From Photorhabdus caribbeanensis (GTDB lineage: Bacteria > Pseudomonadota > Gammaproteobacteria > Enterobacterales > Enterobacteriaceae), in assembly GCF_018448885.1 (NCBI RefSeq), contig NZ_RCWB01000016.1, forward strand, positions 42,258 to 106,257: a stretch of 64,000 bases of DNA, in the 5' to 3' direction. Shown piece after piece: positions 39,201-47,797 of this stretch. Position 1 is the first letter of the stretch. Every line of letters begins with the position of its first letter. The notes below the pieces were generated by a model. The model saw only the letters and a list, made by a program, of their open reading frames with translations, searched no databases and was not told the origin of the DNA. The position numbers and the translations under genes were made by a program.

Positions 39201-42200
39201 AGTCAACGGGGGCGGGAGAAACTGGCAGCCATATTGATCCTGAATCGATGCCAGAAGCGAGAAATCAACATTATCAAGGACTGACCGAAGAAGAATTGCA
39301 AGCGTTGGAGGATGCAAAACATGCAGTTAACCGGTTGCAGATCAACGCGGGAATTCGTGCAAAAAATACTGGCGTTTCGCTTATTTCTCGGTCTATTGAA
39401 ACACAATCTGATAGCATTGTGGCCCCTCCTTCACATGAGACGCGTGAACTCATTAGAAAAGCGCCGATAGTTTCTGGTATTGATCTGGAAGGATTGGGGG
39501 GCAGCAAAAAGAGAGCGATAGATTCTTCCATACTCAGTCGTGCACAAAAAGTCGCCCACATCTACCGTTGGCTTGATAATGGTGACAATAATGCATCGGA
39601 CGAATATATTCCTGTTCCCGGATTTAAGCGTGTTAATGCAGATATTTCTGATAAAACCCGGCAACGGATAGTGACTTTTGTTGAACGGCATCTCAAAAAT
39701 CCCAATGCCAAAAATAAAGTACCTGAAAATGAAATCGCGTCTTTAGCGAAACTGTTTGTTGACGCTACTCTGGATTATGACTGGGACAAGCGAGTTGAGT
39801 TTATTACAAAACTAGACAGTTATGGCTATAGCTTTGAACCTGCCCGCGATGACAAAAGTATTGTTTCATTCTGGTCTGGGAAGAGTTTTAGAAGGCATCG
39901 AGACGTTCTTGAGTCGGTACAACCGGATGGTAAGAAAATTGTTTACGATGTTGACGTGCAGGGAAACGCTTTTGCGATTCAACTCAATCAGCAACTCATG
40001 CGCTGGGGAATTATGTACCTCGCCGATCCTGAAAATAGTGAACATAAAGCGCTAAGAGCGGCAATTGATGCTGCTACGTATAGCAACACTGGTTTCTGGA
40101 GCTCGGTTTATGCCGCAGGATCACGTGGGGATGTTTATTTGATCTCTGAGGGAGGCTTACGTCTTGGCAACTATTTTTGGAATGTTGAATTACCTGTATT
40201 GCGTAAACTACAACGTGAAGGATTAGTGGGTGAAATTCGATTGTTGGATAAACCGGCAAGTGAATATAAAGGATTACCCGCAGAATCGATTGGCCGCAAA
40301 TTAACAGAGGCGGGTATTGCTGTGCAGGCGCGGTTTGATGCTTTGACTATTGAAGAACAGAAAAAACGGCTGGCGGTTAACCCCAGTGGTTATAAAGCGG
40401 ATACCGTTGTTGATCTCGATATTAAGCTCAGTGCTGTCGACACGATGTTGAATCAAGCATTGCCATTTTATGGATTACGTACAGAACGTAACTTATTGGT
40501 GCAAAAGAGTCATGAAGGATTTGAGGTGCGTTCATGGCCCGGTAATGGCAATGAATTTAAGCGAATTATTGTAAAAAATACGACCAGTAATAATCTGCTT
40601 AAAGCAGTTGAACGTTTTATTCTTGCTAATTACGACAATTATGCGCAATTACCTGATGAGTTATATTTCATTGAAGATCGGATTATATCTCATCATCAGG
40701 GACATACCCGAATTCTTACCGAGAAAGTGAATGGCATCTGGCAGCCCGTGCCAAAATTGATGTCAGTGAGTGAGTTCCAGCAAGCTGCATCTGTTGCGGG
40801 TAAAATTCGTGGTGACAGTTACCAAAAAGTGATTGATGCACTAGAGAGCTATCACCATATCCGACAGGGAAGAAAAGACTATGAACTGGATGTGATTGGA
40901 AAATTATCCGATTTGCGTCAACAGGTTGAAGGATATCTCTTAGGTCATCCTGATTCAGGTCGTGTACCAGCAATGAAATCCTTGTTGTCTCAAATTGACA
41001 CGCGCTTTAAAGAATCGATGGTGCTTGCCGAATCCACTGTAACAATTCCAGAGCAAGGCGATTTCAGTAGTCTGTATGATAAGCTTGGCAGTGCCAATCT
41101 TAAGGATTCAAAACACCTTTATATTGATGAAAACGGTGATTTTGTCACTCGGGGTAAGGCCAATATTCATATTAACCAGAAAGCGGAAAATTCTGATAAA
41201 GCGGTTGAACAAGTCAAAGCCGCGGTTATTAAAGAGTATGGTCAAGATGTCTCAGATGCCGTTTTCTCGAATCTGAAAGCCAGTGATTTATCGAACGATG
41301 GTAAAGGTATTGATATCTCTGGTTTAAGAAAGATCCATCAGGCGATTGAGCAACATTTATCGCCAATAAGCGCCACACTGTTTGTTTGGAAACCGAGCGA
41401 TCATAGCCAATTAGGTCACGTGGCAATGCAAATTGGTCAGGGGCGTGCGCATGTTAATGTAGACGCCGCAGGTTCTACCAATGAGAAAAATTATGTCAGT
41501 TGGTGGCCGTCATTGAACCATAGAACCCTTGAAGCTGATGTGGCCTTCGAAGAGCACGATAAATTCGGTTTGGAGAATGGTGATCGTAAGTTACAACGTT
41601 TCATTGAAAAACTGCAATTGGCACAAGGAGTAGATGTAACTTTCAAAGATGTTACTGAAAGCTTTGCTATGATGGCGTTGGAGAATCCCGAATTGCTGCA
41701 ATCATCCGGTATTCCTGAACAGATATACCAGCCATTTGTTGAAATGTGGAATAATCGCGAATATGAAATGGCAGATGTTGGCAGGCTTTTTGCGGAAGAA
41801 CTGCGATATCAAGCCGATAGAAATGTACAAGATCCCCAACTGGCAGAAAAACGTATTGCTAATGTCATACGCCAATTTAAAGAGCGTGAGTTGAAGAACA
41901 TTGAGAACTTCAAAGGCAGCGAAGCCGATCAAGGGCGCGTATTCCGCATTAACCTTGAAGGTCTGGATGTGGCGGCAATGCAGGCAGAATGGAATAAAAT
42001 CAGTAGTAACCCTGATGAGCATTATCAATTATTGATGAATAACTGTTCAAGTGTTGTTGCCAGAGTGTTAAAAGCAGGGGGAGCAGATAAACTTGTCGGT
42101 CATAAGTGGTTGCCAAAGCTTGGCACCTGGACGCCAACTGAGTTGTTTAACTATGCTCAGGCACTTCAGGAAGCTCAGCTTGAAACAATAGTGAAAAAAC

Positions 42201-45200
42201 AAAGCCACTCTCCTGTAGAAGATTTAACCGCATTATCTGGAAAAAATAAGGCATTGGAAATGGCCGCCGTGGAAAATGGCGGCACTCCATTACTGAATGA
42301 ACTTATTACCAAGGATGGCTTGCGTAAAGAAGCCAAAGTTTTTGCCAAACCGATTGGCCCTTCCTACCAGGGAATTCTGGATGAACTTGACCGCATTCAT
42401 AATCTGATTGGAAACGAGCAGCTAGCAGCGGGCTTCAAACTGTATCAACGTATTACCCGTTACCTTGATGAACATCCTGATTCTAAACGTAATACCGCCT
42501 TAAGCAGCGTACAGACGCAACTAGGGGATATTATGTTTAGCGATGCATTACGGGAGGTACGTAGCCCGGTATTGGAGATAGCCCAAACTCGACCTGAGAT
42601 GGCATTACGGATCTACCAGATTGCCCGTAATGAAGTCCGAGGTGATATGCCAGGACTGACAGATCTGATGGTGCGTTGGGTGAAAGAAGATCCTTATCTT
42701 GCGGCTAAGTTAGGTTATCAAGGGGAAATTCCTGCCGATCTTGCTTTTAATCCTAAATTCCATGTGGATTTGGGGGAGCAGTTTGATGATTTCAAACAAT
42801 GTCTGAGTAGAGCGCAAGATAAGGGATTACTAGCTCATGCCCGGATTGATGAACAGAATAAGCGGGTTCATCTTGGCTACAGTTACAATGAACTGCTGGA
42901 TATGACGGGATCTGAAGATGTGAAGATGGCGGTTTATTTCCTTAAGGAAGTCGCTAAGCAAGCGGACCCCGATTTTGCTGGTTCACATGAAGCGATTTTA
43001 CTTAATCGGTTTGCTAATCCTGCCTATTTGGTGCAGTTGGAACAGGAGAGGCTGGCACAGATAGAAGCGATATATCACAGCTCCCGCCAGACAGATGTCG
43101 CGGCTTGGGACAAACAATATGCCTCAGACGCACTGACACAACTCAACCGCCAGCTTAGTGATGGGGCAGATCTGGATAGCCAGTTGTCGCTGTTGCTTAA
43201 GGATCGTCAAGGGTTGCTGATCGGTGAGAGTCATGGTTCAGATCTTAATGGATTGCGTTTTGTCAACGAGCAGATGGATGCATTGAAAGCGCATGGCGTA
43301 ACCGTTATTGGGTTGGAACATTTACGTTCGGATTTGGCTCAGCCGTTGATAGATAAGTTCCTGGCAGGTGGAGATATGTCCGCTGAACTGGCCGCTATGA
43401 TTGAGACCAAACATTTGCCTGCTAACTTATTTGAGCAGGCCAAAAGTAAAGGGATCAAAATCATTGCATTGGATAACAACAGCACAACTCGTCCGGCAAT
43501 AGAGGGATCACAACATGGCCTAATGTATCGTGCTGGTGCGGCTAACAATGTGGCGGTTAAGCGTTTGGGACAATTGGCTGAGGGAGAGAAATTTATTGCC
43601 ATTTATGGTGATGCCCATTTGCAATCCCATGAAGGTATTGATCATTTTGTGCCTGGCATGACTCATCGTCTCGGTTTGCCGGCCCTTAAAGTGGATGCAA
43701 ATAACCGCTTCACGGCTCAAGCGGATGATATCAGTCTGCGCAAGCGTTATGACGATGTTGCCGATGTGCCGCGTATTCAACTGCTTAATAGTTTGCAAGC
43801 CACATCAGCGGTAGAGTTAGCTCATAAGCCCATTGAGCTATGGCAAACAGTAGCGGTAACACCACAAACCGATGGTCGGGAAACCCGCTTTGATGGTCAA
43901 ATCATTATCCAGATGGAGGATGATCCTGTAGCCGCCAAAGCAGCGGCAAATCTGGCGGGTAAACACCCAGATTCCAGCGTAGTTGTTCAGCTTGATTCTG
44001 AGGGTAAATACCGAGTTGTCTATGGTGATGCCTCTCAATTTACACCATCAGACAAGTTACGCTGGCAGATTGTCGGGCATGGCCGTAGCGAATCAGAGCG
44101 GAATAACACTCGTCTGAGTGGTTACAGTGCCGATGAGCTGGCAATAAAACTCAAACAATTCACTCAGAGCTTTAGCCAGGCGGGTAAACCAGACCACATT
44201 AGCATCGTGGGTTGTTCGCTAATGAGTGATGACAAACGAGATGGTTTTACTCGTCACTTTATCACCGCCTTAAAAGGGCAAGATATTCATACGACGGTTT
44301 CGGCTCGTCGTAGTGAAGTTGCCGTTGATGTGACTGGCCGTAAATTTACCCAGAATGAAAATAATCAATGGATCAATAACCTGACTGATAACAAAGTCGT
44401 ATTGAGTTGGAATGAAAAAGGCGAACTTGAAACTCATTCAGAGCGAGTGCGTCGTAATATTGCTGAAAGCGATATCAATCTTTCTCGCGTCGGTATGGTG
44501 GATGCAGATATACCAACCAAAGGTGCGATTGTGGATAATGTAGATATTTTCACCGCACCAGAGAAGCGCAAAAATAAAATTGAAACCGATTCAAATCATA
44601 TATCGAATAACCAGCTAAGTTACTCGGGTAATATTCAGGTGGATGTAGGGAATGGTGAATTTACGGCGCTCAATTGGGGAACATCGAACGTCGGCATCAA
44701 AGTAGGTACTGGCGGCTTTAAGTCATTGGCCTTCGGAGATAATAATGTGATGGTGCACATCGGCAATGGCGACAGTAAACACAGCTTCGATATTGCCGGT
44801 TATCAGGCGCTTGAAGGAGCGCAAATGTTTATTGGCAATCGTAACGTCAGCTTCAACCAAGGCCGTAGTAATGACTTGATTGTGATGATGGATAAATCCC
44901 TGCCAACGCCACCGTTGGTTAATCCATTTGATGGCGCAGCCCGTATTTCCGGCGTATTGCAAAACATTGCCCATTCTGGTGAAGGGCAGGAGTGGCTAGC
45001 GGCGCAAGATCAGCAATGGACAATCGCTGGCGCGAAAAAATTTGTTCAGGATATGTCTGGTTTGGACCAAACCAGCAGCGTTGACTATAAGACTCTGGTT
45101 GATTTGGGTTCTCAGTATGAGCGTAGTAGCCGTGGTCTGAGAAGTGATACGGAAGCAGCGCTGAATAAGAAATTCAACCAGTGGCTAAGTAGTAATGGCA

Positions 45201-47110
45201 ATAGCGTTGATATGAGCAAAATGAGCCGTGCAGATAAATTCCGCCAAGCCAATGAAAAACTGGCATTCAACTTTGCAGTAGGGGGCCAAGGGGCGGATAT
45301 TCAAGTGACCACTGGCAACTGGAACTTTATGTTCGGTGACAATATCCAGTCGATTCTGGACACTAACCTAGGTTCGTTGTTTAGTTTAATGACTCAACAA
45401 TACTCGACAACCGGCATAGCGAAAACAACGTTTACCTATAATCCGCAGGATTTGCCACGTCAGCTTAAGAATAAATTGCTTGGCCGGTTAGCCAGTGTGA
45501 ATGCAGATACCACTTTAGCGGATATCTTTGGTGTGGATTACACTGCGGATGGTCGCATTGTTTCCCGTGGAGATGAGCCGGTGGATGGTGTGGCTATTTT
45601 AAAAGAGATGATTGAAGTCATTGGAAAATTCGGTGGTGAGCAACTGAAAGTTTTCACTGATCCAGATAAATTGCTCGACGGCCTGAAATCTCACCTCAAT
45701 ATGGGGACGGATGGCATTAAATCCTTTGCTGAGAGTCATGGCCTGAAACAGAAAGAGCCTGATGAAAATGAAAAAGCGCAGAGCAGCACGCCAGCGACTG
45801 TGGAGACGGAGAGTTCCAAACCAGAGCGTGCATTTGGTTTTCATTCGCTGAATTTGCCTAACTTGTTTGCGACGATGTTCAGCGAAGATAAACAACAAGA
45901 GATGAAGTCATTAGTGACCAATCTGAAAGAAAATCTAACCGCAGATTTGCTCAATATGGAGCAGAAAACGTTTGATTTCCTGCGTAACAGTGGTCATCTG
46001 CAAGGGGATAGCGATATTCATGTCTCGTTGGGGAACTACAACTTCAACTGGGGCGGTGATGGTAAAGATCTTGGCGCCTATTTAGGAGATAACAACAACT
46101 TCTGGGGGGGCCGTGGAGATGATGTTTATTATTCAATCGGTACTTCCAACATCTTTGCGGGTGGAGCAGGTAATGATCTGGGCGTACTGATGGGGCGTGA
46201 AAACTGGATGTTTGGCGGTAATGGCGATGATACCGCGGTGGTAGCCGGACGCATTAACCATGTGTTCATGGGGGAAGGTAATGACCAGACGTTTGTCTTT
46301 GGCGAAGGCGGCTTAATTAATACCGATAAGGGCCAGGATTACGTCGTCGCCTCAGGCAACTACAACCGGGTGGATACCGGAGAAGATCAAGATTATGTCG
46401 TGACTATTGGTAATAACAACCGGGTTGAGTTAGGTGAAAGCCATGACTTTGCCAGAGTATTTGGTAATGACAACCAAATTGACGGCAACGCCGGTAACGA
46501 TGTGATTAAACTGTTGGGCTACCATGCGGTGATTAATGGTGGAGAAGGTGATGACCATCTGATAGCGGCCGCTATTTCGAAGTTCAGCCAGTTTAATGGC
46601 GGTGATGGTCAGGATCTGCTGGTATTAGGGGGTTATCAGAACCGTTTTCAGGGTGGTACCGGCGTAGACAGTTTTGTGGTCAGCGGTAAGGTAATTGACA
46701 GTCAGATTGATGATATCAATGCAGAAGATATGATTGTCTTTGACGGTATGGACTGGCAAAACCTGTGGTTCCAGCGTAGCGGATATGATCTGGTGTTATC
46801 AGTAAACCGCCATACTGAGGATAAAACTGCTCAGGGGGCATTTGAATCAATAGGTTCAGTCACTTTTAGCAATTACTTTAATGGTAATCGTGCCAAACTG
46901 GTGGCGCAGATGGGGGATAAGAATGCATCGGGGGAGCGTGAGTTTACGGCGCTCTCGGATAATGCGGTTGATACCTTAATCCAATCAATGAGCAGTTTTG
47001 CGCCGACAGCGGGCGATAATGGTTTTATTGAAAATTTGGACAATAAGGCAAAAATTGCCATTACAACGGCGTGGTCAGATACTACGATTGGCAAGGCGCA
47101 ATTTGCGTAA
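33260..47110 (+). CDS. rtxA: RtxA1, MARTX toxin (ARC-like, RID and RRSP effectors, CPD)
   Basis: The ATG at 33260 (AAAGGGA upstream) gives 4616 residues. Order: A repeats (~60-690, GAGAxN glycine motifs); B repeats (~690-1330, TK/THVGxG motifs); two NGDFE-type domains (~1440-1727); coiled coil (~1735-1960). Effectors: a candidate ARC-like domain (~2195-2335, FWSG); a membrane-localisation helix bundle (~2520-2585) with RID, whose likely catalytic pair is His2720 (GHVAM) and Cys2929 (NNCSS); a second bundle (~3035-3100) with RRSP/DUF5, catalytic candidates Glu3323, His3325, Glu3353, His3453. CPD follows (~3544-3715) with His3607 and Cys3652, then calcium-binding C repeats (~4250-4500). In known MARTX toxins the repeats deliver effectors into host cells and CPD, activated by inositol hexakisphosphate, cuts them free. 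RID acylates Rho GTPases; RRSP cleaves Ras and Rap1. Confidence 0.95.
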   Translation: MGKSSNRSTEYFFTGKYYDDNDGNSITAIGVGGEIYAYGGNDDVTVGSFKVDVYHTDGDLAVKGASGYTGISKTGNGGLSFAGAAGAAFINHTGDTGNLNYSGAAGYNKLVRKGLSGDTNFKGAGGYNKLWHETNRGNLDFAGAGAYNDIDHTWFNRYQDSQGNVTFNGAGAANSISSRVESGNVTFNGAGADNHIVRKGKEGNIILRGAGASNRIERIRQNKDEYEQTLGDITFEGAGGYNKLYSDVAHGNINFSGSGAYNEITRIGMNSDSDGETLEFAKAKEIVLTTATMGGSWIQESQQVTGIKSTVEPDTYLFAFADKMYTKISKVQLQNNPTTGRLGYHATSWYKAGNHLKDLAAKEISSGNGFVAVNANGAYRLSSLVFEHQQPIEIHAVEENLLIDRWITYAGGMMVKAEDISLGDAKMGGYAISSDGSKVDVSAVKSNRQPNTYVYAKVMEPYTKIVEVQLKNDPDTGQLKYKATAWYKAGDHTGNLANEELSYANGYTSIGPGYTLSQLQYDVNTVRRTSHRLVHSEEYSQQDLVKLSTSSGYVNFNGAGGGNVIKSNVTRGNINFKGAGAANVILHGSKFGDTNFDGAGAANIVVKSGEKGDLTFHGAGLANVLVHQGQRGKMDVYAGGAVNVLVRVGDGQYLAHLLSYGNISIHKGSGNSRVLMLGGYNTHTQIGNGNGNWSGAGGFNVITQAGTGNISSILLGGANVLTKLGAGDLVAGLFGGANIITHLSDETETANTTAIALGGANIVTKKGKGNALAVMGGGANVLTHIGDGNTTGVMLGGANILTKVGQGDTTGIMFGVGNVLTHVGDGLTLGVMAAAGNIFTKVGNGTSIAAMIGAGNLFTHVGKGDAWALMGGAVNVFTKVGDGDALALMVAAGNVFTHIGDGASVALMLAKGNLATKVGNGMTLAAMIGKANIFTHVGNGNTFAAMIGGANVLTKVGNDLTAALMIGKANIYSHVGNGASIGLFAGELNVMTKVGEGTTLAAMFGKANIMTHVGDGLTGVLALGEANIVTKVGDDFMGVVAAAKANVITHVGDATTAGILSGKGNILTKVGDGTTVGLLISDVGNVMTHVGGGSTVGFAKGKANLITKIGDGTGVNAVWGEANILTQVGNGDRYNFAKGKANLITKVGNGQEVTVVQGDANIITHVGNGDDYTGAWGEANIITKVGDGRNVVLAKGKANIVTQVGKGDSFNALWSEGNVITKVGDGVQVTAAKGKANVTTTVGNGLNVTAAHGDANINTHVGNGVSVNVAWGKYNLNTKVGDGLNVAVMKGQGNANIQVGHGLGVNASYARNNVAIKIGDGDFYSLAVASSNTESNKLASFFDNIKQTVLGVGGSQAINYLVHGDEANTSGTHKGRGAISLTEVSAINGFKIDEIDQIGSDLNDRLSGSVTAVEAPDINVIESSLAGSLNRKTRSVSDRNENLIVNGDFEQGNQGWQSTNGVEAYHAASAYGLNNAGHGKRVSELDVNVNTTISQQLQNLSEGEVVSLSFDFAKRSDLASGEGMEVLWNGKSIFTTSGNEVEWQNKALQLTAQEGTNRIEFKGTGRNDGLGYILDNVVVKSEMSLILNGDFERGDQSWQSTNGVEAYHEASAYGLDNAGHGSRVSELDVDVSTTIYQDLKNRSEGEVISLSFDFAKRANDVMPNEGMEVIWNGESQFTVTNGDTAWQSETLELIAKAGTNRIEFKGIGDNNGIGYILDNVVAKSVGTLPANSVTEHARQDQAASSALSDKEKAEKDRQLLEQEKGKQLAAIEKSKSQLESTDQEALNQNGQVQSDAIKEEAQAVTEELTVIADKFRQFKDDTDDSRELDSHYLDYAGGISEDIQKRLDDIKPTLEKRLADIHRDTLNTQQKVKDAVALSEAGAEKGKQNRDKAMLDGVDAQSKADQRKEEALSQQQQAETAKDNANIAYQNAESRGKRDTASAESKAAQTQADAKGAKLSDSKPVRIGASGSGLSGEKAYESTGAGETGSHIDPESMPEARNQHYQGLTEEELQALEDAKHAVNRLQINAGIRAKNTGVSLISRSIETQSDSIVAPPSHETRELIRKAPIVSGIDLEGLGGSKKRAIDSSILSRAQKVAHIYRWLDNGDNNASDEYIPVPGFKRVNADISDKTRQRIVTFVERHLKNPNAKNKVPENEIASLAKLFVDATLDYDWDKRVEFITKLDSYGYSFEPARDDKSIVSFWSGKSFRRHRDVLESVQPDGKKIVYDVDVQGNAFAIQLNQQLMRWGIMYLADPENSEHKALRAAIDAATYSNTGFWSSVYAAGSRGDVYLISEGGLRLGNYFWNVELPVLRKLQREGLVGEIRLLDKPASEYKGLPAESIGRKLTEAGIAVQARFDALTIEEQKKRLAVNPSGYKADTVVDLDIKLSAVDTMLNQALPFYGLRTERNLLVQKSHEGFEVRSWPGNGNEFKRIIVKNTTSNNLLKAVERFILANYDNYAQLPDELYFIEDRIISHHQGHTRILTEKVNGIWQPVPKLMSVSEFQQAASVAGKIRGDSYQKVIDALESYHHIRQGRKDYELDVIGKLSDLRQQVEGYLLGHPDSGRVPAMKSLLSQIDTRFKESMVLAESTVTIPEQGDFSSLYDKLGSANLKDSKHLYIDENGDFVTRGKANIHINQKAENSDKAVEQVKAAVIKEYGQDVSDAVFSNLKASDLSNDGKGIDISGLRKIHQAIEQHLSPISATLFVWKPSDHSQLGHVAMQIGQGRAHVNVDAAGSTNEKNYVSWWPSLNHRTLEADVAFEEHDKFGLENGDRKLQRFIEKLQLAQGVDVTFKDVTESFAMMALENPELLQSSGIPEQIYQPFVEMWNNREYEMADVGRLFAEELRYQADRNVQDPQLAEKRIANVIRQFKERELKNIENFKGSEADQGRVFRINLEGLDVAAMQAEWNKISSNPDEHYQLLMNNCSSVVARVLKAGGADKLVGHKWLPKLGTWTPTELFNYAQALQEAQLETIVKKQSHSPVEDLTALSGKNKALEMAAVENGGTPLLNELITKDGLRKEAKVFAKPIGPSYQGILDELDRIHNLIGNEQLAAGFKLYQRITRYLDEHPDSKRNTALSSVQTQLGDIMFSDALREVRSPVLEIAQTRPEMALRIYQIARNEVRGDMPGLTDLMVRWVKEDPYLAAKLGYQGEIPADLAFNPKFHVDLGEQFDDFKQCLSRAQDKGLLAHARIDEQNKRVHLGYSYNELLDMTGSEDVKMAVYFLKEVAKQADPDFAGSHEAILLNRFANPAYLVQLEQERLAQIEAIYHSSRQTDVAAWDKQYASDALTQLNRQLSDGADLDSQLSLLLKDRQGLLIGESHGSDLNGLRFVNEQMDALKAHGVTVIGLEHLRSDLAQPLIDKFLAGGDMSAELAAMIETKHLPANLFEQAKSKGIKIIALDNNSTTRPAIEGSQHGLMYRAGAANNVAVKRLGQLAEGEKFIAIYGDAHLQSHEGIDHFVPGMTHRLGLPALKVDANNRFTAQADDISLRKRYDDVADVPRIQLLNSLQATSAVELAHKPIELWQTVAVTPQTDGRETRFDGQIIIQMEDDPVAAKAAANLAGKHPDSSVVVQLDSEGKYRVVYGDASQFTPSDKLRWQIVGHGRSESERNNTRLSGYSADELAIKLKQFTQSFSQAGKPDHISIVGCSLMSDDKRDGFTRHFITALKGQDIHTTVSARRSEVAVDVTGRKFTQNENNQWINNLTDNKVVLSWNEKGELETHSERVRRNIAESDINLSRVGMVDADIPTKGAIVDNVDIFTAPEKRKNKIETDSNHISNNQLSYSGNIQVDVGNGEFTALNWGTSNVGIKVGTGGFKSLAFGDNNVMVHIGNGDSKHSFDIAGYQALEGAQMFIGNRNVSFNQGRSNDLIVMMDKSLPTPPLVNPFDGAARISGVLQNIAHSGEGQEWLAAQDQQWTIAGAKKFVQDMSGLDQTSSVDYKTLVDLGSQYERSSRGLRSDTEAALNKKFNQWLSSNGNSVDMSKMSRADKFRQANEKLAFNFAVGGQGADIQVTTGNWNFMFGDNIQSILDTNLGSLFSLMTQQYSTTGIAKTTFTYNPQDLPRQLKNKLLGRLASVNADTTLADIFGVDYTADGRIVSRGDEPVDGVAILKEMIEVIGKFGGEQLKVFTDPDKLLDGLKSHLNMGTDGIKSFAESHGLKQKEPDENEKAQSSTPATVETESSKPERAFGFHSLNLPNLFATMFSEDKQQEMKSLVTNLKENLTADLLNMEQKTFDFLRNSGHLQGDSDIHVSLGNYNFNWGGDGKDLGAYLGDNNNFWGGRGDDVYYSIGTSNIFAGGAGNDLGVLMGRENWMFGGNGDDTAVVAGRINHVFMGEGNDQTFVFGEGGLINTDKGQDYVVASGNYNRVDTGEDQDYVVTIGNNNRVELGESHDFARVFGNDNQIDGNAGNDVIKLLGYHAVINGGEGDDHLIAAAISKFSQFNGGDGQDLLVLGGYQNRFQGGTGVDSFVVSGKVIDSQIDDINAEDMIVFDGMDWQNLWFQRSGYDLVLSVNRHTEDKTAQGAFESIGSVTFSNYFNGNRAKLVAQMGDKNASGEREFTALSDNAVDTLIQSMSSFAPTAGDNGFIENLDNKAKIAITTAWSDTTIGKAQFA
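35010..37130 (+). repeat. B-repeat tract of rtxA1, near-identical to 49545-51665
   Basis: Many degenerate ~20-residue units of the form NVLTHIGDG / NILTKVGQG, alternating TH and TK. Coordinates differ by exactly 14535 throughout, so there is no indel against rtxA2 over 2.1 kb; only scattered substitutions were seen, for example around 35490-35575. Confidence 0.85.
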
Positions 47111-47144
47111 TGTAATTCGCTAGAATAAAAGGAAAACGAGTAAT

Positions 47145-47178
47145 AAAAATGGCTCACAGAATTGGTGAGCCATTTTTT
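47145..47178 (+). terminator. Rho-independent terminator after rtxA1
   Basis: AAAAATGGCTCAC (47145-47157) pairs with GTGAGCCATTTTTT (47165-47178), with a seven-base loop and T run. It begins 35 bases after the rtxA1 stop, so rtxA2 probably has its own promoter in the 690-base gap. Confidence 0.85.
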
Positions 47179-47604
47179 ACTATTGAATAACGAATGTTCA
47201 TTCTATTATCGGTTGTTCACTGACTAATGGTTATTTTTATTAATGAATTTCATTTGTTATTATTATTTCCTGACTAAAAAAGTAGGATATTATTATCTCA
47301 TTTACTTATATTGTTTTAATCGTTATAATCTGTGTGGTTATTTATGGAAATGGAATAAAATAATTGATCGTAATTGATGAAATTTTATATCTTAGTTTAG
47401 TTGTTACTTTATTATCTTCTCTGTATTTTCAATATTATCGCGGGAAAAAAACATCTGCGTTAACGATTTTTTTGAATTTTTTATTTATCTCACTCAATGG
47501 ATTCGTTTTAAGGTGTTTATAAATGCATCAAATTGAAACTTTTCTGAACTCGGTGTTTTCCTTGTTATATCCGGTTTATTAATAAATTACTTTTGGAAAA
47601 AAGT
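47179..47604. other. AT-rich spacer between the two toxin genes
   Basis: About 430 bases with no gene. The 60 bases just before 47605 resemble the sequence before rtxH (TTAATAAATTACTTTTGG versus TTAACAAATTGTTTATTTTT), suggesting a duplicated promoter region. Confidence 0.5.
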
Positions 47605-47670
47605 ATGGCTGATAAATTCGTGCAAACAATATCTGATGTTAATTTTAATAGCGTTTTTTTCTCTATTTAA
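47605..47670 (+). pseudogene. rtxH remnant (first ~20 codons)
   Basis: ATG at 47605 starts MADKFVQTISDVNFN, matching rtxH MSEKFVQTISSVNYN. Relative to rtxH it then loses a codon and gains a T, which throws the frame into a stop at 47668-47670. The following 40 bases lack rtxH similarity. Confidence 0.85.
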
Positions 47671-47710
47671 TTTTTTGCTATTAAAAAGTCAGAAGATTTC
47701 ACTGTTTCAT

Positions 47711-47770
47711 GAGAATTTGAATATTCAAAATAACTGCCCTATTCGTTAGGTGCAGTGGTTTTCTGTTTAA
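47711..47770 (+). pseudogene. rtxC remnant (3' end)
   Basis: TGAATATTCAAAATAACTGC at 47718 onwards through to the stop at 47768-47770 matches the last ~50 bases of rtxC (33175-33221). It would read NNCPIR, a stop, then VQWFSV, where rtxC reads NNCCIRQVQWFFV. Like intact rtxC, it ends shortly before a toxin start codon. Confidence 0.85.
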
Positions 47771-47797
47771 TCTCAATAATAAATTAAAGGACTATTG

